Part shown: positions 17,730 to 25,508 of the stretch, piece by piece
Layout: every line of letters starts with the position of its first letter
Numbering within the stretch: the first letter of the stretch is position 1
Source of the DNA: Rufibacter hautae
Lineage (GTDB): Bacteria > Bacteroidota > Bacteroidia > Cytophagales > Hymenobacteraceae
Direction of reading: 5' to 3'
Length of the DNA: 64,000 nt
Assembly (NCBI RefSeq): GCF_008271695.1
Contig: NZ_VKKY01000003.1
Coordinates: forward strand, 1,054,001 to 1,118,000
Notes under the pieces: generated by a model
What the model was told of the DNA's origin: nothing
Seen by the model: only the letters and a program-made list of their open reading frames with translations
Database searches by the model: none
Program-made: the position numbers and the translations under genes

Positions 17730-18185
17730 ATGGGAATATTAGACATTTTTAAAAAGCCTACCATAATAGAAGATGACTTCTTTGGAAAACTTAGATTCAG
17801 GAAAACGAATGACTCTGAAAATAGCTATTTTGAAGGTAAAGGTTTGTTTGGACCGACTGGAAAAGAAATAGAATTTATCATCAAGGGTAAAGAAAGCGGA
17901 CCAGAGCTGAAGCAGAAAGAATTTTATAATTGGGTTCAGGAGAATTACAGAGAGTTGATAACTAGGCTCACGCCATTAGTGGAAGAGGAGTTTGGCAACT
18001 GGAAAGAGAGCTTTAAAATCAAGAACTTCGACAAAGAATTTAAATTAGTAGGAATTACTATACCCAGACATTGCAAAACAACTATGGAATGGGATATATC
18101 ATTTGACACAATTCATGATGAAAACCATCAAGTAACAGTGGACTTCATAGGAAAAGAACCACAAGGAGTCTTGATAGACGGTTAA
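17730..18185 (+). CDS. Hypothetical protein, cassette gene 3 (151 aa)
   Basis: A soluble 151-residue protein starting MGILDIFKKPTIIEDDFFG. Its pattern (FFGKLRF, YFEGKGLFGPTGKEIEF, EEEFGNWK, ending VLIDG) looks like a widespread small Bacteroidota protein of the DUF2004/DUF2262 or immunity-like type, though I cannot fix the family. No signal peptide. AT-rich. It begins 19 bp after the solo R' box and ends just before attC-like site S3. Confidence 0.7.
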   Translation: MGILDIFKKPTIIEDDFFGKLRFRKTNDSENSYFEGKGLFGPTGKEIEFIIKGKESGPELKQKEFYNWVQENYRELITRLTPLVEEEFGNWKESFKIKNFDKEFKLVGITIPRHCKTTMEWDISFDTIHDENHQVTVDFIGKEPQGVLIDG

Positions 18186-18196
18186 AAACTACTTCG

Positions 18197-18262
18197 CACA
18201 ATATAGTATAAACGGCAGCTACGACCGACGGCCTTGCCACCGCTTACACAAGCAAGTTAGAT
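18197..18262 (+). repeat. attC-like site S3
   Basis: GCACAAT (degenerate R''), then GTATAAACGGCAGC (18207-18220) pairing with GCCACCGCTTACAC (18235-18248) with a few G-T pairs, and R' GTTAGAT (18256-18262, fits GTTRRRY). The architecture matches S1 but the R'' AAC is degraded. Confidence 0.45.
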
Positions 18263-18280
18263 GACAATGAAATAAAAATC

Positions 18281-18703
18281 ATGGTAAAGATTTTATCTAC
18301 AAAAAGATTACTATTGATAGTACTCATATTGGTGCTATGGTCATTATTTACCGATTCACCCCAACAAAAGGGAGGAGTTGATAGATATATGAACTATGCC
18401 ATGCTTTTTTTTATAACTGCTCCTTCTATTGTTTATGTCTTCCCCCTGAGAAGCTTCATCACACTGGAGAAAATACTGTACTCAATGATTTTCTCTTTTT
18501 TCGGTTTCCTAATTGGCGGTACTTTCACCGTAAACGTTCTTGAGCAGCTATTTGGCTCTGATTATGATATAACTCTTTCTAATTTAAGGCTTTCAAGTGT
18601 GGGAGCAAACCTCATATTTTACTTAATTTCCAATCTTTGCTCAATTGGCCCGTTATTAATTATTCAAACTTTTAAAGATAGGAACGTTTTACAGGCGATA
18701 TGA
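18281..18703 (+). CDS. Hypothetical membrane protein, cassette gene 4 (140 aa)
   Basis: A 140-residue protein with four predicted membrane segments (about 8-24, 37-54, 63-86, 108-131), spaced like a small integral membrane protein. No family recognised. AT-rich and Phe/Leu/Ile-rich. It follows the S3 R' box by 18 bp. A family I-like repeat and a short attC-like remnant (S4) follow it. Confidence 0.7.
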   Translation: MVKILSTKRLLLIVLILVLWSLFTDSPQQKGGVDRYMNYAMLFFITAPSIVYVFPLRSFITLEKILYSMIFSFFGFLIGGTFTVNVLEQLFGSDYDITLSNLRLSSVGANLIFYLISNLCSIGPLLIIQTFKDRNVLQAI

Positions 18704-18756
18704 TTTTAAACAGTTTTCCTGAAAGAAGACCTAAAATAGGATAGGAAAACACCGAC

Positions 18757-18786
18757 TCCCAACGTCTAGTGTAAACGATGTTATAA
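18757..18786 (+). repeat. Shortened attC-like site S4
   Basis: TCCCAAC (18757-18763), GTGTAAACG and GTTATAA (18780-18786). The arms AACGTC/GATGTT pair weakly, but the central hairpin present in S1 and S3 is missing. Read as a deletion derivative. Confidence 0.3.
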
Positions 18787-19197
18787 ATGGAGCAAGAGAA
18801 ATTTACCGAATTAGTTATTTCTAAGTTTCAAACAATACTGCCCGGATTTATTGACGCTTTAAGATTAAATGATGATAAATCAGCAGACCTTGAATGTCAA
18901 AGTAAAAGCGGAAAGTTAAAATTGATTCTAACTACTTTTGGCAATGAAATTACTCTTGGTTTTGCTGCGCAGACAGGAAAGCTGGAATGGCATATACATA
19001 TGAATATGTATGGGGCTGAAACACCAGGGCAGGAACTGGAAATAGCACTTGAACTTGTGACTGAAATAATTAAGGATAAAAGAAGAATAGTTTATTCAAG
19101 TGAACTAGGGTATTTCTTGACGGAGGATGTAGACGACCTTGATGATTTTATTTATGACGGTGAAAAACTAGAACTTGTGTACTGGAGTGAATTATAA
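18787..19197 (+). CDS. Hypothetical protein, cassette gene 5 (136 aa)
   Basis: A soluble, acidic 136-residue protein (ends DDLDDFIYDGEKLELVYWSEL) without signal peptide. Alternating strands and a central helix (QELEIALELVTEII) resemble small immunity-type proteins, but this is a weak impression and no family is named. AT-rich. The start is immediately after the S4 R' box, and a long inverted repeat (S5) follows. Confidence 0.65.
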   Translation: MEQEKFTELVISKFQTILPGFIDALRLNDDKSADLECQSKSGKLKLILTTFGNEITLGFAAQTGKLEWHIHMNMYGAETPGQELEIALELVTEIIKDKRRIVYSSELGYFLTEDVDDLDDFIYDGEKLELVYWSEL

Positions 19198-19205
19198 AAA
19201 AACAT

Positions 19206-19266
19206 TGCCTAAAGAGGCATATGCAAAAATCTTGCTCCGCTGCGGTCTTTGCATATGCTAACCGTA
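19206..19266 (+). repeat. attC-like inverted-repeat site S5
   Basis: GCATATGCAAA (19217-19227) and TTTGCATATGC (19248-19258) are perfect 11-bp arms around a 20-nt loop with a CCGC/GCGG tip. GCCTAAA precedes and GCTAACCGT follows, matching the L-side context of S1 (GCCTAAA..GCCTAACCGTT). The R' box is degraded (CCGTAAAA). Confidence 0.45.
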
Positions 19267-19322
19267 AAAGCTAGTTTTTTACTGTAATCAGGTTTCCATC
19301 CTTAATCAACAAAATAGCATTC

Positions 19323-19931
19323 ATGATTTACATAGACGACTTTATCCAAGGCTTTTCTGAAACTTTCCCAAATGAAAAGGATTTACAGCCATGGGAGATA
19401 ACCGATAACCTTAAAGAAATTTTGCATATAATGATTTTACAGCTTGGTGAAGATTATAACATTGAGGATGGTGTAGCTGTGCATAAAACCGCTGTAGTTG
19501 AAAAAGGGGTTGTAATGAAAAGCCCAGTAATAGTAAACCGCAACTGCTATATCGGGGCTAATGCCTATTTCAGAGAAGGCGTTTACCTTGACAAGGCTGT
19601 TAAAGTCGGGCCAGGTTCTGAAATAAAAAGCAGTATAATTTGCGCAGAAACTGCGGTGGCGCATTTCAATTACATTGGCAATAGTATAATAGGTAAATGC
19701 ATAAATTTTGAAGCGGGTTCTATTGCCGCCAATCACTATAACGAAAGAACTTCAAAGAAAATCTCGGTTGTACATGACGATGCCATTATTGAAACAGGTA
19801 CAGAAAAATTCGGATCTTTGGTTGGCGATCATTCCAGGATAGGCGCAAATGCGGTACTATCTCCTGGTACCATACTAAAGAAGAACAGTATTGTAAAAAG
19901 GCTTGAATTAATAGAGCAGTACAAAGCTTAA
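19323..19931 (+). CDS. Left-handed beta-helix (hexapeptide repeat) acyltransferase-like protein, cassette gene 6
   Basis: A 202-residue protein. After an alpha-helical N-terminal region of about 45 residues it has hexapeptide-repeat turns (VAVHKTAVVEKGVVMKSP, IGANAYFREGVYLDK, GSEIKSSIICAETAV, FNYIGNSIIGK, HSRIGANAVLSPGTIL) of the LpxA/GlmU-C type. HFNYIGNS contains a candidate catalytic His. Likely an acyl- or nucleotidyl-sugar acyltransferase; the substrate is unknown. It is the one gene in the island with a clear fold. Confidence 0.75.
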   Translation: MIYIDDFIQGFSETFPNEKDLQPWEITDNLKEILHIMILQLGEDYNIEDGVAVHKTAVVEKGVVMKSPVIVNRNCYIGANAYFREGVYLDKAVKVGPGSEIKSSIICAETAVAHFNYIGNSIIGKCINFEAGSIAANHYNERTSKKISVVHDDAIIETGTEKFGSLVGDHSRIGANAVLSPGTILKKNSIVKRLELIEQYKA

Positions 19932-20016
19932 TAATTAACTAGCCGGACTTTTATATTCTGCATTTATGGCTATCAAAGAAAGAGGCAGATTTTATAAATA
20001 AAGGCAAAAAACGCCA

Positions 20017-20085
20017 GCACCTAACATTATATAAACGGCTTCTCGGCCGATGACCTTACATGCCTCATGCACTAGGCATTGGTCA
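20017..20085 (+). repeat. Degenerate attC-like site S6
   Basis: R'' GCACCTAAC (20017-20025) is identical to that of S1 and is followed by an ATAAACGGC box as in S3, but the right half (GCATTGGTC, near 20076) no longer fits GTTRRRY. Confidence 0.35.
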
Positions 20086-20097
20086 TGATTCTCAAAT

Positions 20098-20709
20098 ATG
20101 AAACAAGCGCTAGCCATTTTATTGATTCTGTTGCTTTCAAGCTGCCATAGTATGAAGAGCAGGTCAGAGGAGCCTAAAGCAGTAGAATTTGACACAAAGA
20201 AGTATTATGTAGGTGACATAATCAATATAAAAAGAGAGGAGATTGACTTCCAAACCACCAAAGGTTTCAATCCTCCTACCATAGAAATTAGCGAAGGAAA
20301 CTACATCATAAGAGTAGGTAAAAACGATGTTATCAAACAACTTAGACTCCTGGCCTCAGAAGCGGACAGCCTTGAATTTATAGATCATAAAAAGGCTTTT
20401 GAAATTTCTATAAATTATTTAGTATCAAGAGAGAAGGTGGCCTTTGATCACATCTGGTCATGGGCCGCGGAAGATGCTTTCCAGTGGGATGAAGTTGAAA
20501 GGCAAGATGACCAACGGGTAGTTAGGTATGTGTTGCGAGACCAGATATGCATGCTGTTAGAGTCTGGTAGGTTTCAGTTGATAGAGGATGGGAAAAAGCA
20601 GAAGGTTTACTATTTCCAAAGAGTAGACAGCAACAATGGCAATGTGAAGGGAGTGTTTTCTAAAAGCAATCAGATGATATGGATCTGTCCTCCTTTTGAA
20701 ATTGATTAA
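20098..20709 (+). CDS. Lipoprotein, cassette gene 7 (203 aa)
   Basis: A 203-residue lipoprotein with signal peptide and lipobox LLSSC (C16). The mature part is charged and soluble with no recognised domain; it has FDHIWSWAAEDAFQWDEVE in the middle. AT-rich and on the same strand as the preceding six genes. It ends the island: the next gene at 20800 is on the opposite strand with ordinary composition. No attC-like site is clear downstream. Confidence 0.7.
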   Translation: MKQALAILLILLLSSCHSMKSRSEEPKAVEFDTKKYYVGDIINIKREEIDFQTTKGFNPPTIEISEGNYIIRVGKNDVIKQLRLLASEADSLEFIDHKKAFEISINYLVSREKVAFDHIWSWAAEDAFQWDEVERQDDQRVVRYVLRDQICMLLESGRFQLIEDGKKQKVYYFQRVDSNNGNVKGVFSKSNQMIWICPPFEID

Positions 20710-20799
20710 TTAGAATCAGATAAACCTTGACAAACAACACCTACAACACGTTGAAGTACACTATAGACCAGTGTATGGTGGAGCAGTAATGGATCCTGA

Positions 20800-21267
20800 T
20801 TATTCAAAGAGTAAACCAGAGTTCTTCGCTTTGATGGTGGTATTGTGCACAATTGCGGCACTGGTGACCAACAATCCCAATTTAAGGACCTCCAGCCCAA
20901 TATAAAGGTAATGCAGGTTACTCCCTGGCGCCGTGTTCCCGGCGATGACAGCCAGCGTCCGGACATCCAGAACCGGCAATAACCAGAACGTCTGCAGCAG
21001 CAGAATACCGGTCAGCAAGCCAAGCAGAGTCCATTCTTTTCTGGTGCCATGGTTGAAAAACAAGCCCAGCAGCGCCACGGTGCACAGCACAAGTTCCACC
21101 TTGTTCATCACCCCAAATACCAGCCGTCCTATTCCCAATCCTAGAGCCAGGGTAATCCCGGGCGCGGTGAATTTCACGGGAGCCTCAATAAAAGAGATGC
21201 CAACAACCATCCCGGCCCAGAGGAGCAAGGCGGCAATGGTAACGAACGTAAGGGGATGGGAACGCAT
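20800..21267 (-). CDS. Four-TM membrane protein (155 aa)
   Basis: A 155-residue integral membrane protein with four hydrophobic segments (about 8-26, 36-54, 59-70 with 81-98, and 120-142). MVVGISFIEAPVKFTAPG near the first loop resembles the small DUF4149/TMEM205-like proteins, but this is a hedge. The gene is monocistronic, and composition returns to the chromosomal average. Its 3' end is about 90 bp from the end of the AT-rich island. Confidence 0.7.
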   Translation of the reverse strand: MRSHPLTFVTIAALLLWAGMVVGISFIEAPVKFTAPGITLALGLGIGRLVFGVMNKVELVLCTVALLGLFFNHGTRKEWTLLGLLTGILLLQTFWLLPVLDVRTLAVIAGNTAPGSNLHYLYIGLEVLKLGLLVTSAAIVHNTTIKAKNSGLLFE

Positions 21268-21909
21268 GAAGTTAGATAGTTCTGAGTCTTGAGTTCTGAG
21301 TGCAGCCAGTAAACATTGTGGAAAGAACGGGTTTTAAGGTTGTTTTCCGGAAATCAGCCCTAAAACCATTACTTCTTTCCAATTCTGAGGCTTCCTTTCA
21401 TTCGCAAAATTAACAGGCAGCAAGTTAATGTGGTGGCCTGATTTCAACTAGCGGACATCATGCCCTGTTTTCCACTCTCGCTACTTAGAGATAATTATGA
21501 CAGATCACGTAAGGCATCCGCAATAAAGGCTGATTCCGGATAAGCAGCGTTTTACTGCCGTTTTCCTGAAAAGAGCCTCGAAATGGAATCTTACAAAATC
21601 AATGGTTTGCTGATATTCAATTTATGGAGGCTCTAAGCAAACTCAACAAAATAGGGTAAGCGAGACTTGGACTAGAAAAGGGCTTTGAGGTACAGGATGA
21701 TAGGCCGAGGAGATAAAAAAATAGGCCTTCAATCCTAGATTTTCCTTAAAAGGAATTTAGGAGCTGCCTTCTGGGGAGTCGCTGGCAGGTATCAACCAAT
21801 CTGGGGCGGGGCGCGTAATAACAGCAATTTGGGTAAATTGTTTTAGTCCTATATAGTAATAGAGGTAGAGCATCGCCCAGCTATTTCCCTCAACCCTAAA
21901 AGACTTCGC
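21268..21909. other. 642-bp gap without a gene
   Basis: Contains two family I repeats (21330-21367 and about 21549-21584). The rest shows no open frame with coding character and no recognisable RNA. Confidence 0.6.
21330..21367. repeat. Family I palindromic repeat
   Basis: GGTTTTAAGG..TGTTTTCCGGAAAT..CCCTAAAACC in outline: outer GGTTTTA/TAAAACC arms with the inner TTTCCGGAAA core. Confidence 0.7.
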
Positions 21910-22389
21910 ATGCATCGCAGCGGCTATTTTATCTTTTACCTGTCTTGCTTTCTCCTGCTGGCTACCAGTTGTCAGGATTTTCCCAAAGATCCGGAGAAAA
22001 CGCTGGAGCAGGTCTCCAATGGTACCCTTAAGGTGGGCTACTCAGAGAATCCGCCCTGGGTGGTGAAAGGTCCCGAGGGGCCCACCGGCATTGAGGCAGA
22101 GCTGGTCAGGGGATTCGCCAAAACCCTCAACGCCAAAGTAGAGTGGCAGAACGATACTGAGCAGAACCTGCTGGAGGACCTGGAGGAAAAAAAACTGCAC
22201 CTGGTCATTGCCGGCATCACCGACGATTCTCCCTGGAAATCCAAAATCTCCTTTACCCGGCCTTACACCGAAATGGCTAAAAAGAAACACGTTCTCTGCG
22301 TGGTCATGGGCGAGAATGCCTTCATCGTGAAGCTAGAGAAGTTCCTGCACCAGCAGCAGTCCACCCTTGAAAACCGTTTGCAGCCATGA
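21910..22389 (+). CDS. Short periplasmic solute-binding lipoprotein (SBP family 3, N-lobe only)
   Basis: A 159-residue lipoprotein: signal peptide with lipobox ATSC (C21), then the first lobe of a family 3 solute-binding protein (LKVGYSENPPWVV, GIEAELVRGFAKTLNAKVEW, HLVIAGITDDSPW, KISFTRPYTE). Full family members have 230-280 residues with a second lobe; here the chain ends about 25 residues after the crossover. The stop overlaps the next start (ATGA, 22386-22389), so it is translationally coupled to the CDF transporter. The half-length suggests a sensing or delivery part for that transporter, or a degraded gene kept by coupling. Confidence 0.8.
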   Translation: MHRSGYFIFYLSCFLLLATSCQDFPKDPEKTLEQVSNGTLKVGYSENPPWVVKGPEGPTGIEAELVRGFAKTLNAKVEWQNDTEQNLLEDLEEKKLHLVIAGITDDSPWKSKISFTRPYTEMAKKKHVLCVVMGENAFIVKLEKFLHQQQSTLENRLQP

Positions 22390-23384
22390 AACCGATCAAC
22401 CGATTTGAGTACCCCCCAGAACTGCAGCCGGTTTTCGCCAAAGCCAAGAAACTGGAGTGGATCAGCGTGTTCTACCTCATCTCCACCTCGGTGGTGGTGT
22501 ACCTGACCATGGGCAACTCCCAGGCCATGAAAACGGCTTATTTTGAGGATATCCTCAGTCTTACTCCGTCCATCTCTTTCCTGATTGCCGCGCGCATTTT
22601 CCACAAGCGCCCCAACAAGGATTTTCCCTATGGCTACCACCGGGTAGTGACCATTGCTTTTCTGTGCGGGGCGCTGGCCTTGTTCTCGGTAGGCGCGTTC
22701 CTTATTTTCGATGCCGCCTCCACGCTCATCAAACAGGAGCACCCCACCATCGGGATCAAGGTCATCTTCGGGCATGAAGTGTGGCTGGGATACCTCATGA
22801 TTGCGGCCATGGTGTACAGCACCATCCCGTCTATGATCCTGGGCCGCATGAAGCTGCCCTTGGCCAAAAAGCTGAACGAGAAAAACCTCTACACAGACGC
22901 GGATATGAACAAAGCCGATTGGATGACCGGGGCCGCCGCCATTCCCGGTATTCTGGGGATTGGTATGGGCTGGTGGTGGGCAGACTCGGTGGCGGCCCTC
23001 ATCATTGCCCTGGACATTTTATGGGACGGCTACACTAACCTGAAACAGGCCATTTTCGATCTCATGAACCAGATTCCTAAAAACGTGGATGACCGGCACA
23101 CAGATCCTTTGCTCTTACAGGTGGAACAGAAGCTGAAGCACCAACCCTGGATAAAGGAACACGCGTTCAGGATGCGCGAGGAAGGGCACATTTACCTGGG
23201 CGAGGCGTTTGTGGTGCCCCATGAGCACGATGGGCAACTGACCATGCGCATAGAGAAACTGGCCCAGGAGGTCAGTGACCTCAACTGGCGGATTCAGGAA
23301 TTCCTGATCATGCCGGTGCAAGAACTTCCCCAAACCAACGCCCAGGAGGGGAGACCCGGCCAGAACAACCCCGAGATCACCTGA
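22386..23384 (+). CDS. Cation diffusion facilitator (CDF) family transporter
   Basis: A 332-residue membrane protein with about six transmembrane segments and a cytosolic C-terminal domain (about 235-332). FPYGYHR (80-86) after TM2 is the family signature. The usual TM5 HxxxD metal motif reads M174-NKA-D178 (in YTDADMNKADWMTG), and TM2 keeps D55 (FEDILSLTPS) without the second acidic residue. CDF proteins export Zn, Fe, Mn or Co by proton exchange; the altered site makes the metal uncertain. It overlaps the solute-binding gene upstream by 4 bp, and a strong terminator follows. Confidence 0.85.
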   Translation: MKPINRFEYPPELQPVFAKAKKLEWISVFYLISTSVVVYLTMGNSQAMKTAYFEDILSLTPSISFLIAARIFHKRPNKDFPYGYHRVVTIAFLCGALALFSVGAFLIFDAASTLIKQEHPTIGIKVIFGHEVWLGYLMIAAMVYSTIPSMILGRMKLPLAKKLNEKNLYTDADMNKADWMTGAAAIPGILGIGMGWWWADSVAALIIALDILWDGYTNLKQAIFDLMNQIPKNVDDRHTDPLLLQVEQKLKHQPWIKEHAFRMREEGHIYLGEAFVVPHEHDGQLTMRIEKLAQEVSDLNWRIQEFLIMPVQELPQTNAQEGRPGQNNPEIT

Positions 23385-23406
23385 TGGCCCATACGCCATA
23401 AAAAAA

Positions 23407-23436
23407 GCCTTCCTGAAACTCAGGAAGGCATTTTTT
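23407..23436. terminator. Bidirectional terminator
   Basis: GCCTTCCTGA (23407-23416) pairs with TCAGGAAGGC (23420-23429), flanked by A-run and T-run, between convergent genes. Confidence 0.88.
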
Positions 23437-23454
23437 ATGGCTAGGTGGATGAGC

Positions 23455-23751
23455 TTAGTCAATCTTCTCGTCTACCTTTTTCACTCCTTTTTTGGTGGTG
23501 TTCTTCACGGCTTTTCCGGCTTTCTTCGCGCCTTTGGCTGTAGCCTTGGCGCCGCTTACCGCCAGGTTCTTGGTGCCTTTGCCCACAGATTTAGCGCCGT
23601 GGCCTACCTGGTTCACCCCGGTTTTTGCCCGCTCCTTGTTAGTGGTTTTCACCTGAGTGGTATCTTGCACCGGGTGATCAGAGGCTTGCGCCGTATTCAT
23701 TTGCAGACCGGCCGCCAAAAACAAAGCCGCCAAAAATGTTACCTTTTTCAT
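23455..23751 (-). CDS. Secreted basic Lys/Ala/Gly-rich protein (histone H1-like)
   Basis: A 98-residue protein: signal peptide (MKKVTFLAALFLAAGLQMNTAQA) then a mature part of about 74 residues made largely of Lys, Ala, Gly, Val and Thr with GAKxxxKGxK-like repeats (GAKSVGKGTKN, GAKATAKGAKK, KAVKNTTKKG). This resembles histone H1-type tails, but the signal peptide points to the periplasm or outside. A role in binding DNA or polyanions outside the cell is inference. The promoter side faces the dienelactone hydrolase gene. Confidence 0.7.
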   Translation of the reverse strand: MKKVTFLAALFLAAGLQMNTAQASDHPVQDTTQVKTTNKERAKTGVNQVGHGAKSVGKGTKNLAVSGAKATAKGAKKAGKAVKNTTKKGVKKVDEKID

Positions 23752-24030
23752 ATCCTTTAGAGTTAAGTTCTACATCAATTGCAGGTTATAAAACGAATTG
23801 AAAACCGGATGGTTGCTCCATATTTGCCTCTTAGGCCCATTTTGCGCTTTCGAGCGTGCCGTTTTAAAGCCAATTTTACCGAAACCTGTGCAAAGCAGAT
23901 GGAGACTCTGGCATGTGCCAAAATGTAACCTTTTCGTTTTGGAGGTGTTTCTGATAAACTGGCCCTGAAACGGGAGTTCAGAAAATGACCTGCCAGTTGA
24001 TCCTGGCGCTGAAACCAAAAGAACCAAAGA

Positions 24031-24738
24031 ATGACCAACCACGATTTTATAACTTTGTCCGTCACTGATGGCACCCCCATGGAGGCCTACGTGGCGCTGC
24101 CCGAGGGAGCAGGTCCTTTCCCTGCCATCATTGTTTTACAGGAGGCTTTCGGGGTGAACGGCCACATCAGGAGTATTGCGGACCGGCTTTGCGGGGAAGG
24201 GTACGCCGTCATCGCCCCAGATCTGTTTCACCGCACCGGCAGACGGCTGGAGATCAACTACGCAGATTTTGCCTCGGCCATGCCGCATTACCAGGCCATC
24301 ACAAAAGAAGGCCTAACCGCTGATTTGCAGGCTTCCTATGCCTGGCTACAGGAACAACCTGCCGTGCAGCAGTATAAAATCGGCAGCATAGGTTTTTGCC
24401 TGGGCGGACGGGTGTCTTTCATTGCCAATACGGTTTTGCCCCTGGTGGTGGCGGTGTCTTACTACGGCGGTGGGCTGGACACGCTGGCTTCTGAGGCGGT
24501 TCACCTGCACGGGCCGCACCTGTTCTTCTGGGGCGGCAAAGACGCGCATATTCCGCAGGAGAAAATTGACACCATCATCAATGCGGTGAAAGAAGCCGGC
24601 AAAGACTACATCAATACTGTAATCTCGTACGCAGACCATGGTTTCCACTGCGATGAACGAGCCAGCTACCACCCGCTGGCCGCCAAAGAAGCCTGGGCCA
24701 CTACCCTTACTTTCCTCGCCAATCGGTTAAAAGCCTGA
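24031..24738 (+). CDS. Dienelactone hydrolase family protein
   Basis: A 235-residue alpha/beta hydrolase of the DLH type: nucleophile elbow G121-F-C123-L-G-G, QEAFG (37-41) near the oxyanion region, and the C-terminal His in DHGFHCDE (about 205-212). A Cys nucleophile with Asp and His is characteristic of the family, which cleaves dienelactones and other small esters. No signal peptide, so cytoplasmic. Monocistronic with AAAGA just ahead of the ATG. The substrate in this organism is unknown. Confidence 0.9.
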   Translation: MTNHDFITLSVTDGTPMEAYVALPEGAGPFPAIIVLQEAFGVNGHIRSIADRLCGEGYAVIAPDLFHRTGRRLEINYADFASAMPHYQAITKEGLTADLQASYAWLQEQPAVQQYKIGSIGFCLGGRVSFIANTVLPLVVAVSYYGGGLDTLASEAVHLHGPHLFFWGGKDAHIPQEKIDTIINAVKEAGKDYINTVISYADHGFHCDERASYHPLAAKEAWATTLTFLANRLKA

Positions 24739-24806
24739 TTTCTCTGGAATAAATCGGATTTATCCAGTCTGAAGCCGCAGTGCGCAGACCTGAACCAAAG
24801 TAACCT

Positions 24807-24814
24807 TACCTTTA
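24807..24814 (+). promoter_or_regulatory. -7 promoter element of the glutathione peroxidase gene
   Basis: TACCTTTA ends 4 nt before the ATG at 24819, another near-leaderless arrangement. Confidence 0.45.
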
Positions 24815-24818
24815 CCCC

Positions 24819-25418
24819 ATGGAGTTAAGACAAAGAATTATGAAATGGCTGTACCCGTTGGTCATGCGGTTGTCTAAGTCAACCAAGAACGGGAAGATTC
24901 TGGAGAACCGGCAGCAGGTGCCGCCGGCCCAGCCTTTCTACGCGCTACAGGCCACCCTCAATAACGGCAGCCCGCTGGATTTCAGTCAGTTCAGAAACAA
25001 GAAAGTCTTGCTGGTGAACACGGCTTCCAACTGCGGGTACACCGGCCAGTACGAGGAGTTGCAGCAGCTGCATGAAGAGCAGAAAGAGAATCTGGTGATC
25101 ATCGGGTTTCCGGCCAATGATTTTAAGGAGCAGGAGAAAGACAATGATGCCGCCATCTCCCAGTTCTGCCAGGTGAATTTCGGGGTGACGTTTCCGCTGG
25201 CCAAAAAGAGCGTGGTGGTGAAAAATCAAGGGCAGAACCCGGTGTATGACTGGCTTTCGCACGCCCAGAAAAACGGCTGGAACGAGCACCAACCCGACTG
25301 GAACTTCAGCAAGTATCTGGTGGACGAGCAAGGCAACCTCACGCATTACTTCGGGCCGGCCGTGTCGCCGGTAGGCGAGGAAATCAAGGCCGCGCTCCAA
25401 CAGAAGCCAAAGCGCTAG
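24819..25418 (+). CDS. Glutathione peroxidase family protein
   Basis: A 199-residue thiol peroxidase of the GPx/BsaA type: C72 in the active-site segment NTASNCGYTGQY (67-78), FPANDFKEQE (about 98-107) with the conserved Gln region, and WNFSKYLV. It has a 35-residue amphipathic N-terminal extension (MKWLYPLVMRLSKSTK) not found in short members. It reduces hydroperoxides, in bacteria usually with thioredoxin. It converges on the LysR gene over a strong hairpin. Confidence 0.93.
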   Translation: MELRQRIMKWLYPLVMRLSKSTKNGKILENRQQVPPAQPFYALQATLNNGSPLDFSQFRNKKVLLVNTASNCGYTGQYEELQQLHEEQKENLVIIGFPANDFKEQEKDNDAAISQFCQVNFGVTFPLAKKSVVVKNQGQNPVYDWLSHAQKNGWNEHQPDWNFSKYLVDEQGNLTHYFGPAVSPVGEEIKAALQQKPKR

Positions 25419-25440
25419 ATCTAAGCCTGTTTTACAGAAA

Positions 25441-25483
25441 ACGCCCCTAAAACGCGATTACAGTGCGTTTTAGGGGCGTTTTT
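25441..25483. terminator. Bidirectional terminator on a family I repeat
   Basis: ACGCCCCTAAAACGC (25441-25455) pairs with GCGTTTTAGGGGCGT (25465-25479), followed by T-rich sequence. The left arm is the right half of a family I repeat (CCTGTTTTACAGAAAAC just before), so the repeat appears to be built into the terminator. Confidence 0.85.
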
Positions 25484-25508
25484 GTTGAAAGAGCCTTTTC
25501 TCGGGGGC

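Noticed and set aside
16311-20709. Island as a prophage or insertion sequence remnant
   Set aside because: No transposase, integrase or phage structural gene and no terminal repeats bounding the whole island; repeated site architecture fits a cassette array better.
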